Source: Morinoia aosen (lineage: Eukaryota; Arthropoda; Malacostraca; Amphipoda; Talitridae). From it: 64,000 nucleotides of DNA. How positions within the stretch are numbered: position 1 is the stretch's first letter; each line of letters begins with the position of its first letter. The notes under the pieces are model-generated. The model worked only from the letters and a program-made list of their open reading frames with translations. It was not told the origin of the DNA and did no database searches. The position numbers were made by a program, and so were the translations under genes. The stretch spans positions 92,136,253 through 92,200,252 of the forward strand of contig CM059579.1 of assembly GCA_030386875.1 (NCBI GenBank), given 5' to 3'. This document shows, one piece after another, positions 41,004-51,208 of the stretch.

Positions 41004-41852
41004 ATGGCTAACAAACGACGCAGTACCAGCAACAGCACCAACAACAGCACCAACAACAGCAGCAACAACAGCACCGAATTTCAACCGAAGTTTGGTCAAT
41101 ACCCTGATGTGTCTAGCCTAACGAAAGGCGGTAAAGAAGTGGTCTCTGTCTTAATAAAATACTTCGATTCAGTGATGACAAAATTTAATAGTGATATTGA
41201 AAAAATGCAAAATGAAATAAGCCACCTTAAAACGCTATTTGGAACAAAAGAAGCGGAACACAAAAAAATTCTCGATGAACAGAACAAGAAAATGGATAGC
41301 TTAACCTCCCGCCTCGACCAGTTGGAAAAAAATAATCAACGCCGAGACATTGAAGACAAAAAATGTACTCTCGTCATTTCTGGAAGGGAAATACCGCAAT
41401 CTCACGCAAACGAAATCTGTAAGGATACAGTCTGCAAACTCCTGAAGGACAAGATCAACATTGACCTCTCCGACACTGATATGACGTCAGCTACAAGAAT
41501 GGGGAAAAAACCAGTAACTGGGAACGTAGATCAAAGAAACATTGCATTTGAACTAAAAGATTACAACAAAAAACGTGAAATTCTCAACGCCTGCCGAGAA
41601 AAGAAACCAAAGTTCTTCTTCATAAATGAATACCTCATACCTTCACGAGCTAACGCCATGTACATTCTGAGGATGGCCAAAAGGAAATTCCCGGATAAAG
41701 TTGGAACCCCAAAAACACAGGATGGAAACATTTTCATATTTAACCCCGGAAACCCAGATTCAAGACGCCGCGAGATCAACACGCCAGATGACCTCGAGCA
41801 ATACCTGATGCAACAACTCAATATGACATCAAAACAAGTCATGGGTGACTAG
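41004..41852 (+). CDS. LINE-D ORF1: coiled-coil RNA-binding protein
   Basis: 282 residues from the ATG in AAGATGG, a good initiation context. The longer open frame back to 40950 starts at GTG and is less likely. The order is an Asn/Ser/Thr-rich start from the AACAGCACCAAC repeat, a coiled coil (about residues 62-120: VMTKFNSDIEKMQNEISHLK and DSLTSRLDQLEKNNQRRDIE), then a compact domain with TLVISGREIPQ, ATRMGKK, RNIAFELKDYNKKREILNA and FFINEYL, like the RRM-type domains of LINE ORF1 trimers. The family role is to bind the element RNA and chaperone strand transfer. The frame is intact. No zinc knuckle. Confidence 0.85.
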   Translation: MANKRRSTSNSTNNSTNNSSNNSTEFQPKFGQYPDVSSLTKGGKEVVSVLIKYFDSVMTKFNSDIEKMQNEISHLKTLFGTKEAEHKKILDEQNKKMDSLTSRLDQLEKNNQRRDIEDKKCTLVISGREIPQSHANEICKDTVCKLLKDKINIDLSDTDMTSATRMGKKPVTGNVDQRNIAFELKDYNKKREILNACREKKPKFFFINEYLIPSRANAMYILRMAKRKFPDKVGTPKTQDGNIFIFNPGNPDSRRREINTPDDLEQYLMQQLNMTSKQVMGD

Positions 41853-43267
41853 ACTAGGTGATCTCCTCAATTTGATTGTCAGTTTTCGTGCTAGTTTAAC
41901 CCCAATTAGATATCACATCAGCTTATCCTCAACTTGATGTTAGCTTAACCTGAATCTATACAAATGTTTAACAGATGTGTTTGTAAACATTTATGATAGG
42001 TGTATGTGAACTTTTGCAACAACGCAATCAGCAATTTTTACCTCCCAATGTTACTGTGATTTTTTTTCATTTTTACCACTAAAGTTTTTTTTTTATTACG
42101 CGTAAACCATATTAGCTGATTATATCATTGTCATTAGGTGATCCCCTAAATTCCCTAGACTAGGTGATCCCCTAAATTAGTCAATTTCATATTCATCCCC
42201 TAAATATGTCAATTTCGTATTAATTTAACCTCAATTAGGTATCATGTCAGTAAACCTCAACGTGATGCTCGTTCAACCTGAATCTATACAAGTGTATAAC
42301 AGATGTGCTTGTAAACATTTATGACAGCTGTGTGTGAACTTTTGAAACAACGCAATCAGCAATTTTTTACCTCCCAATGTTACTGTGAATTTTTTCTCTT
42401 CTTAACCACTTAAGTATTATTACGCGTAAACCATATTAGCTGATTATATCATTGTCGTTGTAATCTTCTTATAATCTGATAATCGCTTCTGCCCTCCACT
42501 GCCATCGTACAACCATATTAGCTGATTATATCATTGTCGTTGTAATCTTCTTATAATCTGATTATATCATTGTCGTTGTAATCTTCTTATAATCTGATTA
42601 TATCATTGTCATTATAATCTATCAGCAATTTTTCACTTACCAATATTACTGTGAATTCTTCCATATTTACCACTACAGTTATTATTACGCGTAAACCATA
42701 TTAGCTGATTGTATCATTGTCATCATAATCTTTAAAACTTATTCCCTCTTGTATGTGAACTTATGAAAACGCCCTCAGCAATCTGTTTGCACCAATGTAG
42801 TGATATCGAACTCCAATATTATAACAAATAAATAATAGATGTGTGTGTAAACATCTATGACAACTGTGTGTCACATTTTGTAACATCGCAATTAGTAATT
42901 TTTCACCAACCAATGTTACTGTGAATTCTTCTCTATTTACCACTACAGTTATTATTACGCGTAAACCATATTAGCTGATTGTATCATTGTCGTCATAATT
43001 CTTTAGAAATTTATTACCTGTTGTATGTGAACTTGCGAAAACGCCCTTAGCAATCTGTTTGCACCAATGTTGTGATATTGAACTCCATTATCACTCGCTC
43101 ATGGACTGAGTTTGTGTGTACTCACGAAATCGCGCTAGATTTTTCTTTTTTACTCTATTCTCTCTTACTTAATAAGCTACTTTTTAGACTGAAATATTCC
43201 TTTAAGCTTGACTCTGTATTTCGTCTTAAGCTCTATAGTACCTAATTCTTACTTTTACTTATTTTAA
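41853..43267 (+). repeat. LINE-D inter-ORF spacer with a tandem repeat of about 260-320 bp
   Basis: ATTACGCGTAAACCATATTAG recurs in near-identical form at about 42097, 42420, 42677 and 42956 (quoted in part only). Each copy is preceded by CCAATGTTACTGTGAATT-type sequence and by CAATCAGCAATTTT-type sequence. A finer 36-bp repeat of TAATCTGATTATATCATTGT lies at about 42440-42620. No coding sequence is supported between ORF1 and ORF2. A 1.4-kb repetitive spacer is unusual, since most two-ORF LINEs have overlapping or closely spaced frames. Confidence 0.85.
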
Positions 43268-45654
43268 ATGACTGATCACCCTGTAATATTTGAGGAAATC
43301 GATCCAGATTTCAATCATTTGAACAGAATATATCCAAACCTAAACGACTCTCAAGAGTGTAGGTATACTAATATATCAGAATTCAACGAAACTATACGAA
43401 TAACTGACCGAGATTTCTCACTCCTGTGTTGGAACTGTAGGTCACTCTATCCAAAATTGGAAGAGATACAATGTACTATTACTGAACTTGAATATAACCT
43501 AGACGTGATTAGCTTCACCGAAAGCTGGCTAGATGACTCGACAAAAGACATGATTCGATTTGAAAATTATCATAGTTACCATTCGCTAAGAAAAAACCAG
43601 CGGGGCGGAGGCATCAGCACATATATATCTAACCACATAGACTCGAGAACCATAGCAAGTGCAACCATGAATCCGGATCATATAGAATCACTCTTCGTAG
43701 AACTTTTTAGAGATGGTAAACGCATTGTGCTTGGAACGGTGTATAGGCCTCCTACAGCCTGTCCTATATCCTTCCTGAATGAATTGAATCGTATTATTTC
43801 TCAGTTCAACAGGCCCTTATACAATGACATAATAATATGCGGTGACTTCAATTATGATCTACTGAAACATGAAAGCCATGAACCAATCTCTAATTTCCTA
43901 ACTACCTTTCAGTCTCAATCCTTCCTTCCGATCATTACAAAGCCTACACGAATAACCTCAGAGTGTGCTACGCTGCTTGACAATATCTTTATGACAGACC
44001 CTAGTGATTTTCTTGCTGGAATAATTACTTCTGACTTATCAGATCACTTCCCAGTTTTTCTTATTAAGAAAAATGTCTATATTGCTTGCACCATGGCACG
44101 GGCTGAAACTTACTCATATCGTAAAATAAACGAATCAAACCTTGAAGAAATGCGCACCGTTCTAGAAGAATCAATGCCTACATTGCACATCTCTCAACAA
44201 AACAATAATACTACGAGCATTGATGAAGCAGTAGTAAAGTTGACTGAAACTATAATGACCGCATACAATCAGTGTTGCCCAATTGTAACTCGTACAGTTA
44301 CCCCGAAAAATAAACATAAGCCCTGGATTACTAGAGACATCGTGATAAATATAAAGAAACGTCAAGCGTACCTAGCCCTCCTTTGCGAAGGACGAATATC
44401 TAGAGAAACATATAACCGATTTAGAAACTATGTAACAAACCAGATAAGAACATCAAAAAAGAACTACTTTACGCTCAAGTTTACTCAATTCAAAACTGAC
44501 GTTAAAAAGACTTGGCATCTCCTTAACTCCTGCTGTAAACCGAATAATGCCGATAAAAAGAAAATTGAATATGTTGTTCAAGATAATGTAAAATATCATG
44601 AGAAGAAAGAAATTGCTAATCTCTTTAACAACTTCTTCGTAAACGTAGGGAAAACAATAGCTGATGGTATTCTAAGTGAACCTACTGATCACCTGGAATT
44701 TATGGATCATATTCGAGAACCCAACTCCTTTTTCTTTACGCCTACAAACTCCTCCGATGTAATTACGTGCATAAACAACATGAAAAATAAATCGAGTGGG
44801 TTACAAACGTTTCCGACTAAAGTACTTAAAGTTATTGCTGACATTGTAGCCCCACTGATATCAAATATTATTAACCAGTCTCTCTTACTAGGCACTTTCC
44901 CGAACTCCCTCAAAGTTGCTAGAGTAACCCCTATCTTTAAAAGTGGTGAAAAAACCTGTGTAAACAATTATCGACCTATCTCCATTCTACCAATTATTAG
45001 CAAAGTATTCGAAAAGATTGTGTATAAAAAAGTGTACTCTTATTTTAAACAAAAATCATTTCTTTACGATAAACAATACGGTTTTCGCTCTAAAAAATCA
45101 ACAACACAGGCTATATTAAATCATTTACAATTCCTCTATTCTAATATAGATGAAGGAAAGCCTGTCTTCTCGGTATTTCTTGACTTCCGAAAAGCATTTG
45201 ATTGTGTGGACCATAAAATACTATTATCGAAACTACACTGTTATGGCATTCGAGGGATTGCCCATGATTGGTTCAGATCATACCTAACAAATCGGAAGCA
45301 ATACGTTGTCATTGACGACGCAAAATCAGACCCACAGACAATTAGCCATGGAGTTCCACAAGGATCTGTTCTCGGGCCTCTCTTGTTTCTGATTTTTATC
45401 AATGATATTGTAAAATCTACATCATTCTTCAAATTCATACTTTTTGCCGATGACAGTACGCTTTCTGCGGTCCTTCCGAACCAAAATCCTGCTATGATTG
45501 TGGAGAGTATAAATACTGAACTTCACAAGGTTTCATCGTGGCTCAAAGCTAATAAAATAAGCCTAAATATCGATAAAACAAATTATATTACTTTCTCATA
45601 CAAGAAAGATGTATCTCTCCCATGCATTAAAATTGGCGAAGGTGAAATCGAAGA
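43268..45654 (+). pseudogene. LINE-D ORF2, first 795 codons
   Basis: The APE-type endonuclease at residues 50-265 (N56 in CWNCRSL, E85 in FTESW, D193 and N195 in GDFNYD, D238, SDH at 258-260) and the reverse transcriptase at about 545-790 (NYRPISILPIISK, FLDFRKAFDCVDH with D639 and D645, GVPQGSVLGPLLF, FADD at 726-729). The frame is open up to the copia insertion in codon 796. The continuation is at 50178-50793. Counted together, excluding the copia and one duplicated GAAGA, the ORF is exactly 1001 codons including stop, so the copia is its only break. Confidence 0.92.
45650..45654. repeat. Target duplication of the young copia, left
   Basis: GAAGA, repeated at 50173-50177. Confidence 0.9.
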
Positions 45655-48600
45655 TAATGGACGTAGGTTAAGAAGACGAGACTCTTGGAGTTTGTATAAT
45701 CAGTACACACAGCAGGACACACGTTTACATTACGAAGGGTAGCGGTGGAGTGGGCTCCAGCCAAGCCCGAGAACCACGAGCAGAGATCCACAAGAACCAT
45801 GAGCTCAGTTCTCAACGCATAGTGCTGTCTAAATACATTCTTACGCAAGAGCACTGTAACATTATCAGTATTATACACATATACATTCAAGGTGCTACAT
45901 GAAAGGTTTCAACACTCCTTCTCACATTGAATGTGTGTCAGATGAGACCATTCCTAACTTCGTTCTTAGTCTAGAGAACTTTTCTATCGGCAGGTTCTTG
46001 GTGAATATGTCGGCGAGCATTTCGTCGGTAGGGCAATACACTACGTCTATATCTTTGTTACTTACAAGATCCCGTACATAGTGAAACTTAATATCGATGT
46101 GCTTGCTCCTCCCATGATATTTGGGATTGTTGGCAAGACAGATGGCTGACTGGTTGTCTTCGTTTATAACCATTGGTTCCATAGTCCCAAAATTTAGATC
46201 ACTGAGTAAGTGCTTTAACCAGACAGCCTCTTGAGCCGCACCGGCAAGAGCAACGTATTCGGCTTCTGCAGTTGAGAGGGCTACACAAGTTTGTTTGTTA
46301 GATCTCCACGTAATTACCGAATTACTGAGGGTGAAACAGTAACCAGAGGTAGACTTTCGGTCATTTTTATCACCAGCCCAGTCAGCATCTGAATAACCAA
46401 TGCAAGTATCAGAACATTTGCTATACAAGAGACCTAGTTTAGAGGTGCCTCTCAGGTACCTGAATATTCTCTTAACACACATCCAATGCTGTTCAAGAGG
46501 TTTGGAGCTGTATTTAGCAACATTATTCACTGCGAATGCAATGTCAGGTCGAGTTCTGGTTGACAAATACAAAAGGCTACCTACAGCACTTTGATAAGTG
46601 GCAGGGTCAAATTCGACATCATTTGGGGAGCATATCGGATTTACGTTTACATCGGCGGGAGTTGCAACAGGTTTACAATTATCAAAGCCAAATTTTGACA
46701 ACAGAGCCTCAGTGTAGGCAGTTTGATTCAAGAAGACATTGTTTTTAAATTGTACAACACTTACACCTAGGAAGTAACTCAGCACACCAAGGTCCTTCAT
46801 TTTGTATTGGGTAGAAAGGCTCAACTTTATTTGATTTATTTCATCACCAGACTCAGAAGCAATTATTAGATCGTCTACATACACCGCCACAATACACAGT
46901 TTCTTATCTTGAACACGAGTGTATATACAAGCATCACTCTTAGATTGTACAAAACCCAATTTCTTCAAATAGCTATCTAGTGTAGTATTCCAACACTTAG
47001 GAGCTTGTTTTAGTCCGTAGAGCGATTTTTGTAGTTTACACACCAGATTTTCTTTGCCTTTGACAATAAAACCGTCAGGTTGAACCAGATATAGTTCTTC
47101 AATCAGTTCTCCATTAAGGAAGGCTGTTGCAACGTCCATGTGATGGACTTGCATGTTGCATTTGGCAGCCAAAGCTAGTACTGTCCTGACAGACTCAAAT
47201 CGAACCACGGGACTGAAGGTCTCGTCGTAGTCGATGCCATATTTTTGTGAGTAGCCCTGAGCCACAAGGCGAGCTTTGTACGAGCAAATGCTTCCGTCGG
47301 GTCCGGTTTTTCTTTTAAAGATCCACTTTGATTTGATAGGTTTTTTGTCATTAGGACACTCTACAAGGGACCATACTCTGTTTTGATTTATAGACTCCAT
47401 CTCATTCTCCATAGCTGTTTCCCATAGTTTTGCTTCTGGTCCACTGAGTGCTTCTTGAACACAAGATGGTATATCAAGCTCATTTTTCATTAAATACACC
47501 CATTCACCAAACCTATCAGGAGCCCGTCGATATCTGGCTGATTGTCTAGGCTGCACTCCCTCCATCCCAGCATCTGACTGTCTATGCTCCACCCCTCCCT
47601 CAGAGTCTTCTGGCTCTGGATCCTGAGGAAGAAGAGAAAAATTACCATCATTTACTTCTGAAGGCTCCTTCTCAATTGGCATCTGCTGAGATTCATTGAA
47701 CATAACGTCTCTACTCAAAAATATCCTTCTACTGTTTATGTCATACAGACGATATCCCTTGGATCCACTTCCATATCCTACAAGAACACACGGTTTAGAT
47801 TTTGGATCAAGTTTTTCCCTCTCATCTTTGGGGACATGAGCGTACGCACTGCAGCCAAAGGTTTTGAGGTGCTGTACGTTGGGCTTGTGTCCATTAAGGG
47901 CCTGATAAGGGGTCATATCATTCAATGCACTAGCAGGGCTCCTATTTTTGACATACACGGCAGTTGATATAGCTTCACCCCAGAATGATTTTGGTAACTT
48001 TGAACCAGACAGCATAGCTCTGACAGAGTCAAGAAGAGTTCTATTCATTCTTTCTGCAACTCCATTTTGTTCAGGTGTCTTAGGCACAGTTTTTTCATGG
48101 ATAATTCCTTCCCCTTTTAGGAATTGTTCAAAGTCATTAGAGATGTATTCCCCACCGTTATCGGAGCGCAGAATTTTAATTTTGTGATCATAGTGATTTT
48201 CTACCAAGGATTTGAACTCCTGAAACACTTTGAAAACATCACTCTTATGTTTGATAATGTACACCCAAGTATATCTGGAGTGGTCATCTATGAAGGTTAC
48301 AAAATACCTTCCACTCCCAAGTGATATGGGATTAAGCTGGCCACACACATCACTGTGGATAAGTTCTAAGGGTTGGCGTTTCCTTTTGTGATTTGTTTTG
48401 GGGAACGGAAGCCTATGATTTTTACCATCACAACAGTTTTCACAAAAAATGTTATCTCCACTCACAGAACAATCAAAACCTCTAACAAGATTCTTAGTGC
48501 CTAATTTCTTAAGATTATTGAATCCTAGATGACAAAATCGTTTATGCCACAGAATTTCATCAGAGGAAACGTTCATGCATTTAGCGGCTGAATTAAGGGT

Positions 48601-50172
48601 GCAATTAAGTTTATACAATTTTCCTACTTTACTGCCTAAGGCAATTAATTCATCGTCTTTATTTACAATCTTACATGAGCTTTCGTCAAAGTAAACTGAG
48701 TTTCCACTTTCTGTAATCTGAGGCACGGAAAGTAAATTGTAAGCTAAACCAGGTACATACAAGACATTCTTAACAACACAGGTATCTACTCGACCTTTAG
48801 GCAACAACACCATAACTTCAACATCACCTACACCAACACCTTGCAAGTTTCTACCATCACCAACTTCAATGTTAATTGGACTAGATAGCTCATTCATACA
48901 AGAAAAATCATTCCTATTATTACACATGTGTGCTGTTGCACCGGAATCAATTACCCAACAATTATTGATATTTATCACAGACAATGCACCGATATAATTT
49001 GTTTTACCTGCTACAAAATTGTTTTGGTTTTCTGTGTGGTTCCCATCTTCTTTCTTCAATTTTTCTTGATAGATCCAGCACTTGGTACGTAGGTGTCCCA
49101 ATTTTCCGCATTCGAAGCATCGTGAGTTTTTTAATTTGGAGGTCACAAGGGATTTTTCACTGAAGTCTGAAGCACTTTGGTTTTTCAGTTTTGCTTCTTC
49201 ATTCAGAAGACGCTCTGTCACAATATCCCATGACGGTAGTTTTTCATGAGCTTCCAGTGCAGTCACCAGTGTGGAGAAATGGTCGGGAAGTGACGACAGC
49301 AAGATTATTACACGACTTTCTTCATCAACTGCGTCATCAATCACACTCAAGGACTCAAATATTTCGACAAATGCTTTGAGATGAGTTTGTAAGTCTTGGT
49401 CTTCTTTTAGTTTCATGTTGTAGAGTCTTTTGCGTAGTCTGAACTTGTTAGACCAAGTTTTCTTCTGGAATGTATCTTCAATCTTATGCCATAGTTGCAC
49501 AGGGTCAGTAGGATCACCCAACAAATAAAGTTGACTTGTTTCGACACCAAGCACAATTGTTGCAAGTGCACTGTCACGTCTTTCTTCAAATTTTCTTCGA
49601 GCAGTCTCGTCCGTAGTCTGTGGCATGGTTTCCGTTCCTCGAACCAAGTTCCACAGTTTTTCCTTCATCAGAATCATCTTCATTTGCAGCTTCCACGTAG
49701 GATAGTTTTTATCATTAAGAGCCGTGAGGCAGTTCTTTGCACTTTCACTTACGGAGCCTGCCATGTTTCTTTCTCTTTCACCGTTTCTGTCTCACACAGC
49801 ACTAACAAATCACCAACTTCTGTTCTCGCTGTCCCGGGCTGTTTTTCGCTTCGGGACTTAAGATAACCTCACTTGATATTGCTTCATCGGAAGGTTTACT
49901 GTGCCCATAACCTAATGGACGTAGGTTAAGAAGACGAGACTCTTGGAGTTTGTATAATCAGTACACACAGCAGGACACACGTTTACATTACGAAGGGTAG
50001 CGGTGGAGTGGGCTCCAGCCAAGCCCGAGAACCACGAGCAGAGATCCACAAGAACCATGAGCTCAGTTCTCAACGCATAGTGCTGTCTAAATACATTCTT
50101 ACGCAAGAGCACTGTAACATTATCAGTATTATACACATATACATTCAAGGTGCTACATGAAAGGTTTCAACA
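45655..50172 (-). mobile_element. Copia element, looks whole and young
   Basis: A 4518-bp Ty1/copia element on the minus strand with 260-bp LTRs (45655-45914 and 49913-50172) that look identical, a 5-bp target duplication, a primer-binding site beside the upstream LTR (minus strand GGTTATGGGC, the internal initiator-tRNA type used by copia), and a purine-rich tract beside the downstream LTR. One long gag-pol frame spans it. Identical LTRs mean a very recent insertion. Confidence 0.95.
45922..49764 (-). CDS. Copia gag-pol frame of the young element
   Basis: 1280 residues in one frame in the usual copia order. Gag occupies about residues 1-220, with zinc knuckle CFECGKLGHLRTKC. The aspartic protease (WVIDSGATAHMCN) follows near 270. 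Then come the GAG-pre-integrase zinc region (HLGFNNLKK, CENCCDGK), the integrase with DDHSRYTWVY and the later NGVAERMNRTLLD block, the reverse transcriptase (YDETFSPVVRFESVR, YVDDLIIAS), and RNase H ending in KHIDIKFHYVRD. It belongs to the LTR element at 45655-50172 and is described as a young, whole-looking fossil of the Ty1/copia family. Confidence 0.93.
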   Translation of the reverse strand: MAGSVSESAKNCLTALNDKNYPTWKLQMKMILMKEKLWNLVRGTETMPQTTDETARRKFEERRDSALATIVLGVETSQLYLLGDPTDPVQLWHKIEDTFQKKTWSNKFRLRKRLYNMKLKEDQDLQTHLKAFVEIFESLSVIDDAVDEESRVIILLSSLPDHFSTLVTALEAHEKLPSWDIVTERLLNEEAKLKNQSASDFSEKSLVTSKLKNSRCFECGKLGHLRTKCWIYQEKLKKEDGNHTENQNNFVAGKTNYIGALSVININNCWVIDSGATAHMCNNRNDFSCMNELSSPINIEVGDGRNLQGVGVGDVEVMVLLPKGRVDTCVVKNVLYVPGLAYNLLSVPQITESGNSVYFDESSCKIVNKDDELIALGSKVGKLYKLNCTLNSAAKCMNVSSDEILWHKRFCHLGFNNLKKLGTKNLVRGFDCSVSGDNIFCENCCDGKNHRLPFPKTNHKRKRQPLELIHSDVCGQLNPISLGSGRYFVTFIDDHSRYTWVYIIKHKSDVFKVFQEFKSLVENHYDHKIKILRSDNGGEYISNDFEQFLKGEGIIHEKTVPKTPEQNGVAERMNRTLLDSVRAMLSGSKLPKSFWGEAISTAVYVKNRSPASALNDMTPYQALNGHKPNVQHLKTFGCSAYAHVPKDEREKLDPKSKPCVLVGYGSGSKGYRLYDINSRRIFLSRDVMFNESQQMPIEKEPSEVNDGNFSLLPQDPEPEDSEGGVEHRQSDAGMEGVQPRQSARYRRAPDRFGEWVYLMKNELDIPSCVQEALSGPEAKLWETAMENEMESINQNRVWSLVECPNDKKPIKSKWIFKRKTGPDGSICSYKARLVAQGYSQKYGIDYDETFSPVVRFESVRTVLALAAKCNMQVHHMDVATAFLNGELIEELYLVQPDGFIVKGKENLVCKLQKSLYGLKQAPKCWNTTLDSYLKKLGFVQSKSDACIYTRVQDKKLCIVAVYVDDLIIASESGDEINQIKLSLSTQYKMKDLGVLSYFLGVSVVQFKNNVFLNQTAYTEALLSKFGFDNCKPVATPADVNVNPICSPNDVEFDPATYQSAVGSLLYLSTRTRPDIAFAVNNVAKYSSKPLEQHWMCVKRIFRYLRGTSKLGLLYSKCSDTCIGYSDADWAGDKNDRKSTSGYCFTLSNSVITWRSNKQTCVALSTAEAEYVALAGAAQEAVWLKHLLSDLNFGTMEPMVINEDNQSAICLANNPKYHGRSKHIDIKFHYVRDLVSNKDIDVVYCPTDEMLADIFTKNLPIEKFSRLRTKLGMVSSDTHSM

Positions 50173-50177
50173 GAAGA
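50173..50177. repeat. Target duplication of the young copia, right
   Basis: GAAGA, matching 45650-45654. LINE-D coding sequence resumes immediately after. Confidence 0.9.
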
Positions 50178-50793
50178 AACCAACTCATGTAAGTTTCTGG
50201 GCATCATAATAGATAAACATCTGACCTTCAAAGAGCACATCACTCATATTAGTTCTAAATTATCAAAATCCATCGGAATCCTAAATAAAGTTAAAAATTT
50301 TCTGCCTGAAACAGCTTTACAAATGCTCTACCGAACGCTCATTTCTCCATACTTGCAATACGGAATAGAAGCATGGCACGGAACTGATAAAAATAAAACC
50401 AACAAAATTCTTACTCTGCAGAAAAGGGCTGTCAGAGCGGTAAAGAACCTAGAATATAATGCTCACACAAATGATTCTTTCAAAAATTTACAAATACTTA
50501 AACTTTCGGATCTATACAAAATCTCCATCTGTAATTTCATTTACAAAACATTAAGAAATGATGGCGACAATAGCCTAAGACAATTATTGACTGCGCAAAC
50601 TGGTCATCACGACCATTTAACCCGAAATAGAAGTAAATTCATGCTTCCTTATTATTCAAAGGCCAGGTCGCAACACAGTATTCTCTTCGTTGGAACCAAA
50701 ACTTGGAACTCTATACCTGCAGAGATCCGTGAATGTAATTCGTACAAAGTATTCAAAAGACATCTTGAGTCTCACTTCCTATCAGAATACTAG
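50178..50793 (+). pseudogene. LINE-D ORF2, last 205 codons
   Basis: Continues the reverse transcriptase thumb with CKFLGIIIDKHLTFKEHI, then LPETALQMLYRTLISPYLQY and the C-terminal region ending RECNSYKVFKRHLESHFLSE. It is in frame with 43268-45654 when the copia is left out. No RNase H domain. Confidence 0.9.
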
Positions 50794-51208
50794 TAGTGTA
50801 AGATCACCGTGTCGAAATCTTGCCTCCTACATGTAACTAATGATATTGTCATAATGTAACTTGCCTTGTGTACCATAACCAATCTTCTCTCTGCTCTTGA
50901 ATCGTTTTATCGAACATACTGTTAAATATAGCCGACTTGTAAAATATCGAGTTAATCATCTCAATGATCAGTCTAATGCGAAACTAGGTTAAGTGAACTA
51001 GGTTAAACTTTTGTACACCCTAGAATAGCGTGATGGTAGGATGCCCTAGAAGTCGCTGAACTTATTCGGGCCCACAGGTAGCTATACTCAAATTTGACCA
51101 TTGTACTAGACTTAAGTAAAACTCTACCTCTGTATCACCTACCTCTGTATCTCCTGTGGTAAATAAATTGTTTTTTTTTTAATTGTTTTTAAATTGTTTT
51201 TTTTAATT
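50794..51208 (+). other. LINE-D 3' UTR and tandem tail
   Basis: Non-coding sequence, then two copies of ACCTCTGTATCACCT-like sequence (51126-51150), an AATAAA at 51163-51168, and about three units of AATTG plus a T run. Short tandem tails in place of poly(A) are typical of CR1-type LINEs. Confidence 0.7.

Larger units (their letters stand above)
40783..51208 (+). mobile_element. LINE-D, two-ORF LINE, split by a young copia
   Basis: A plus-strand LINE: 5' UTR from about 40783, ORF1 41004-41852, a repeat spacer 41853-43267, ORF2 43268-50793 interrupted by copia at 45655-50172, 3' UTR, and a tail of AATTGTTTTTTT-type units at about 51166-51208. The 5' edge is approximate. A short tandem 3' tail without RNase H fits the CR1 group. 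It inserted into the decayed hAT gene that continues at 51209. Confidence 0.82.
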
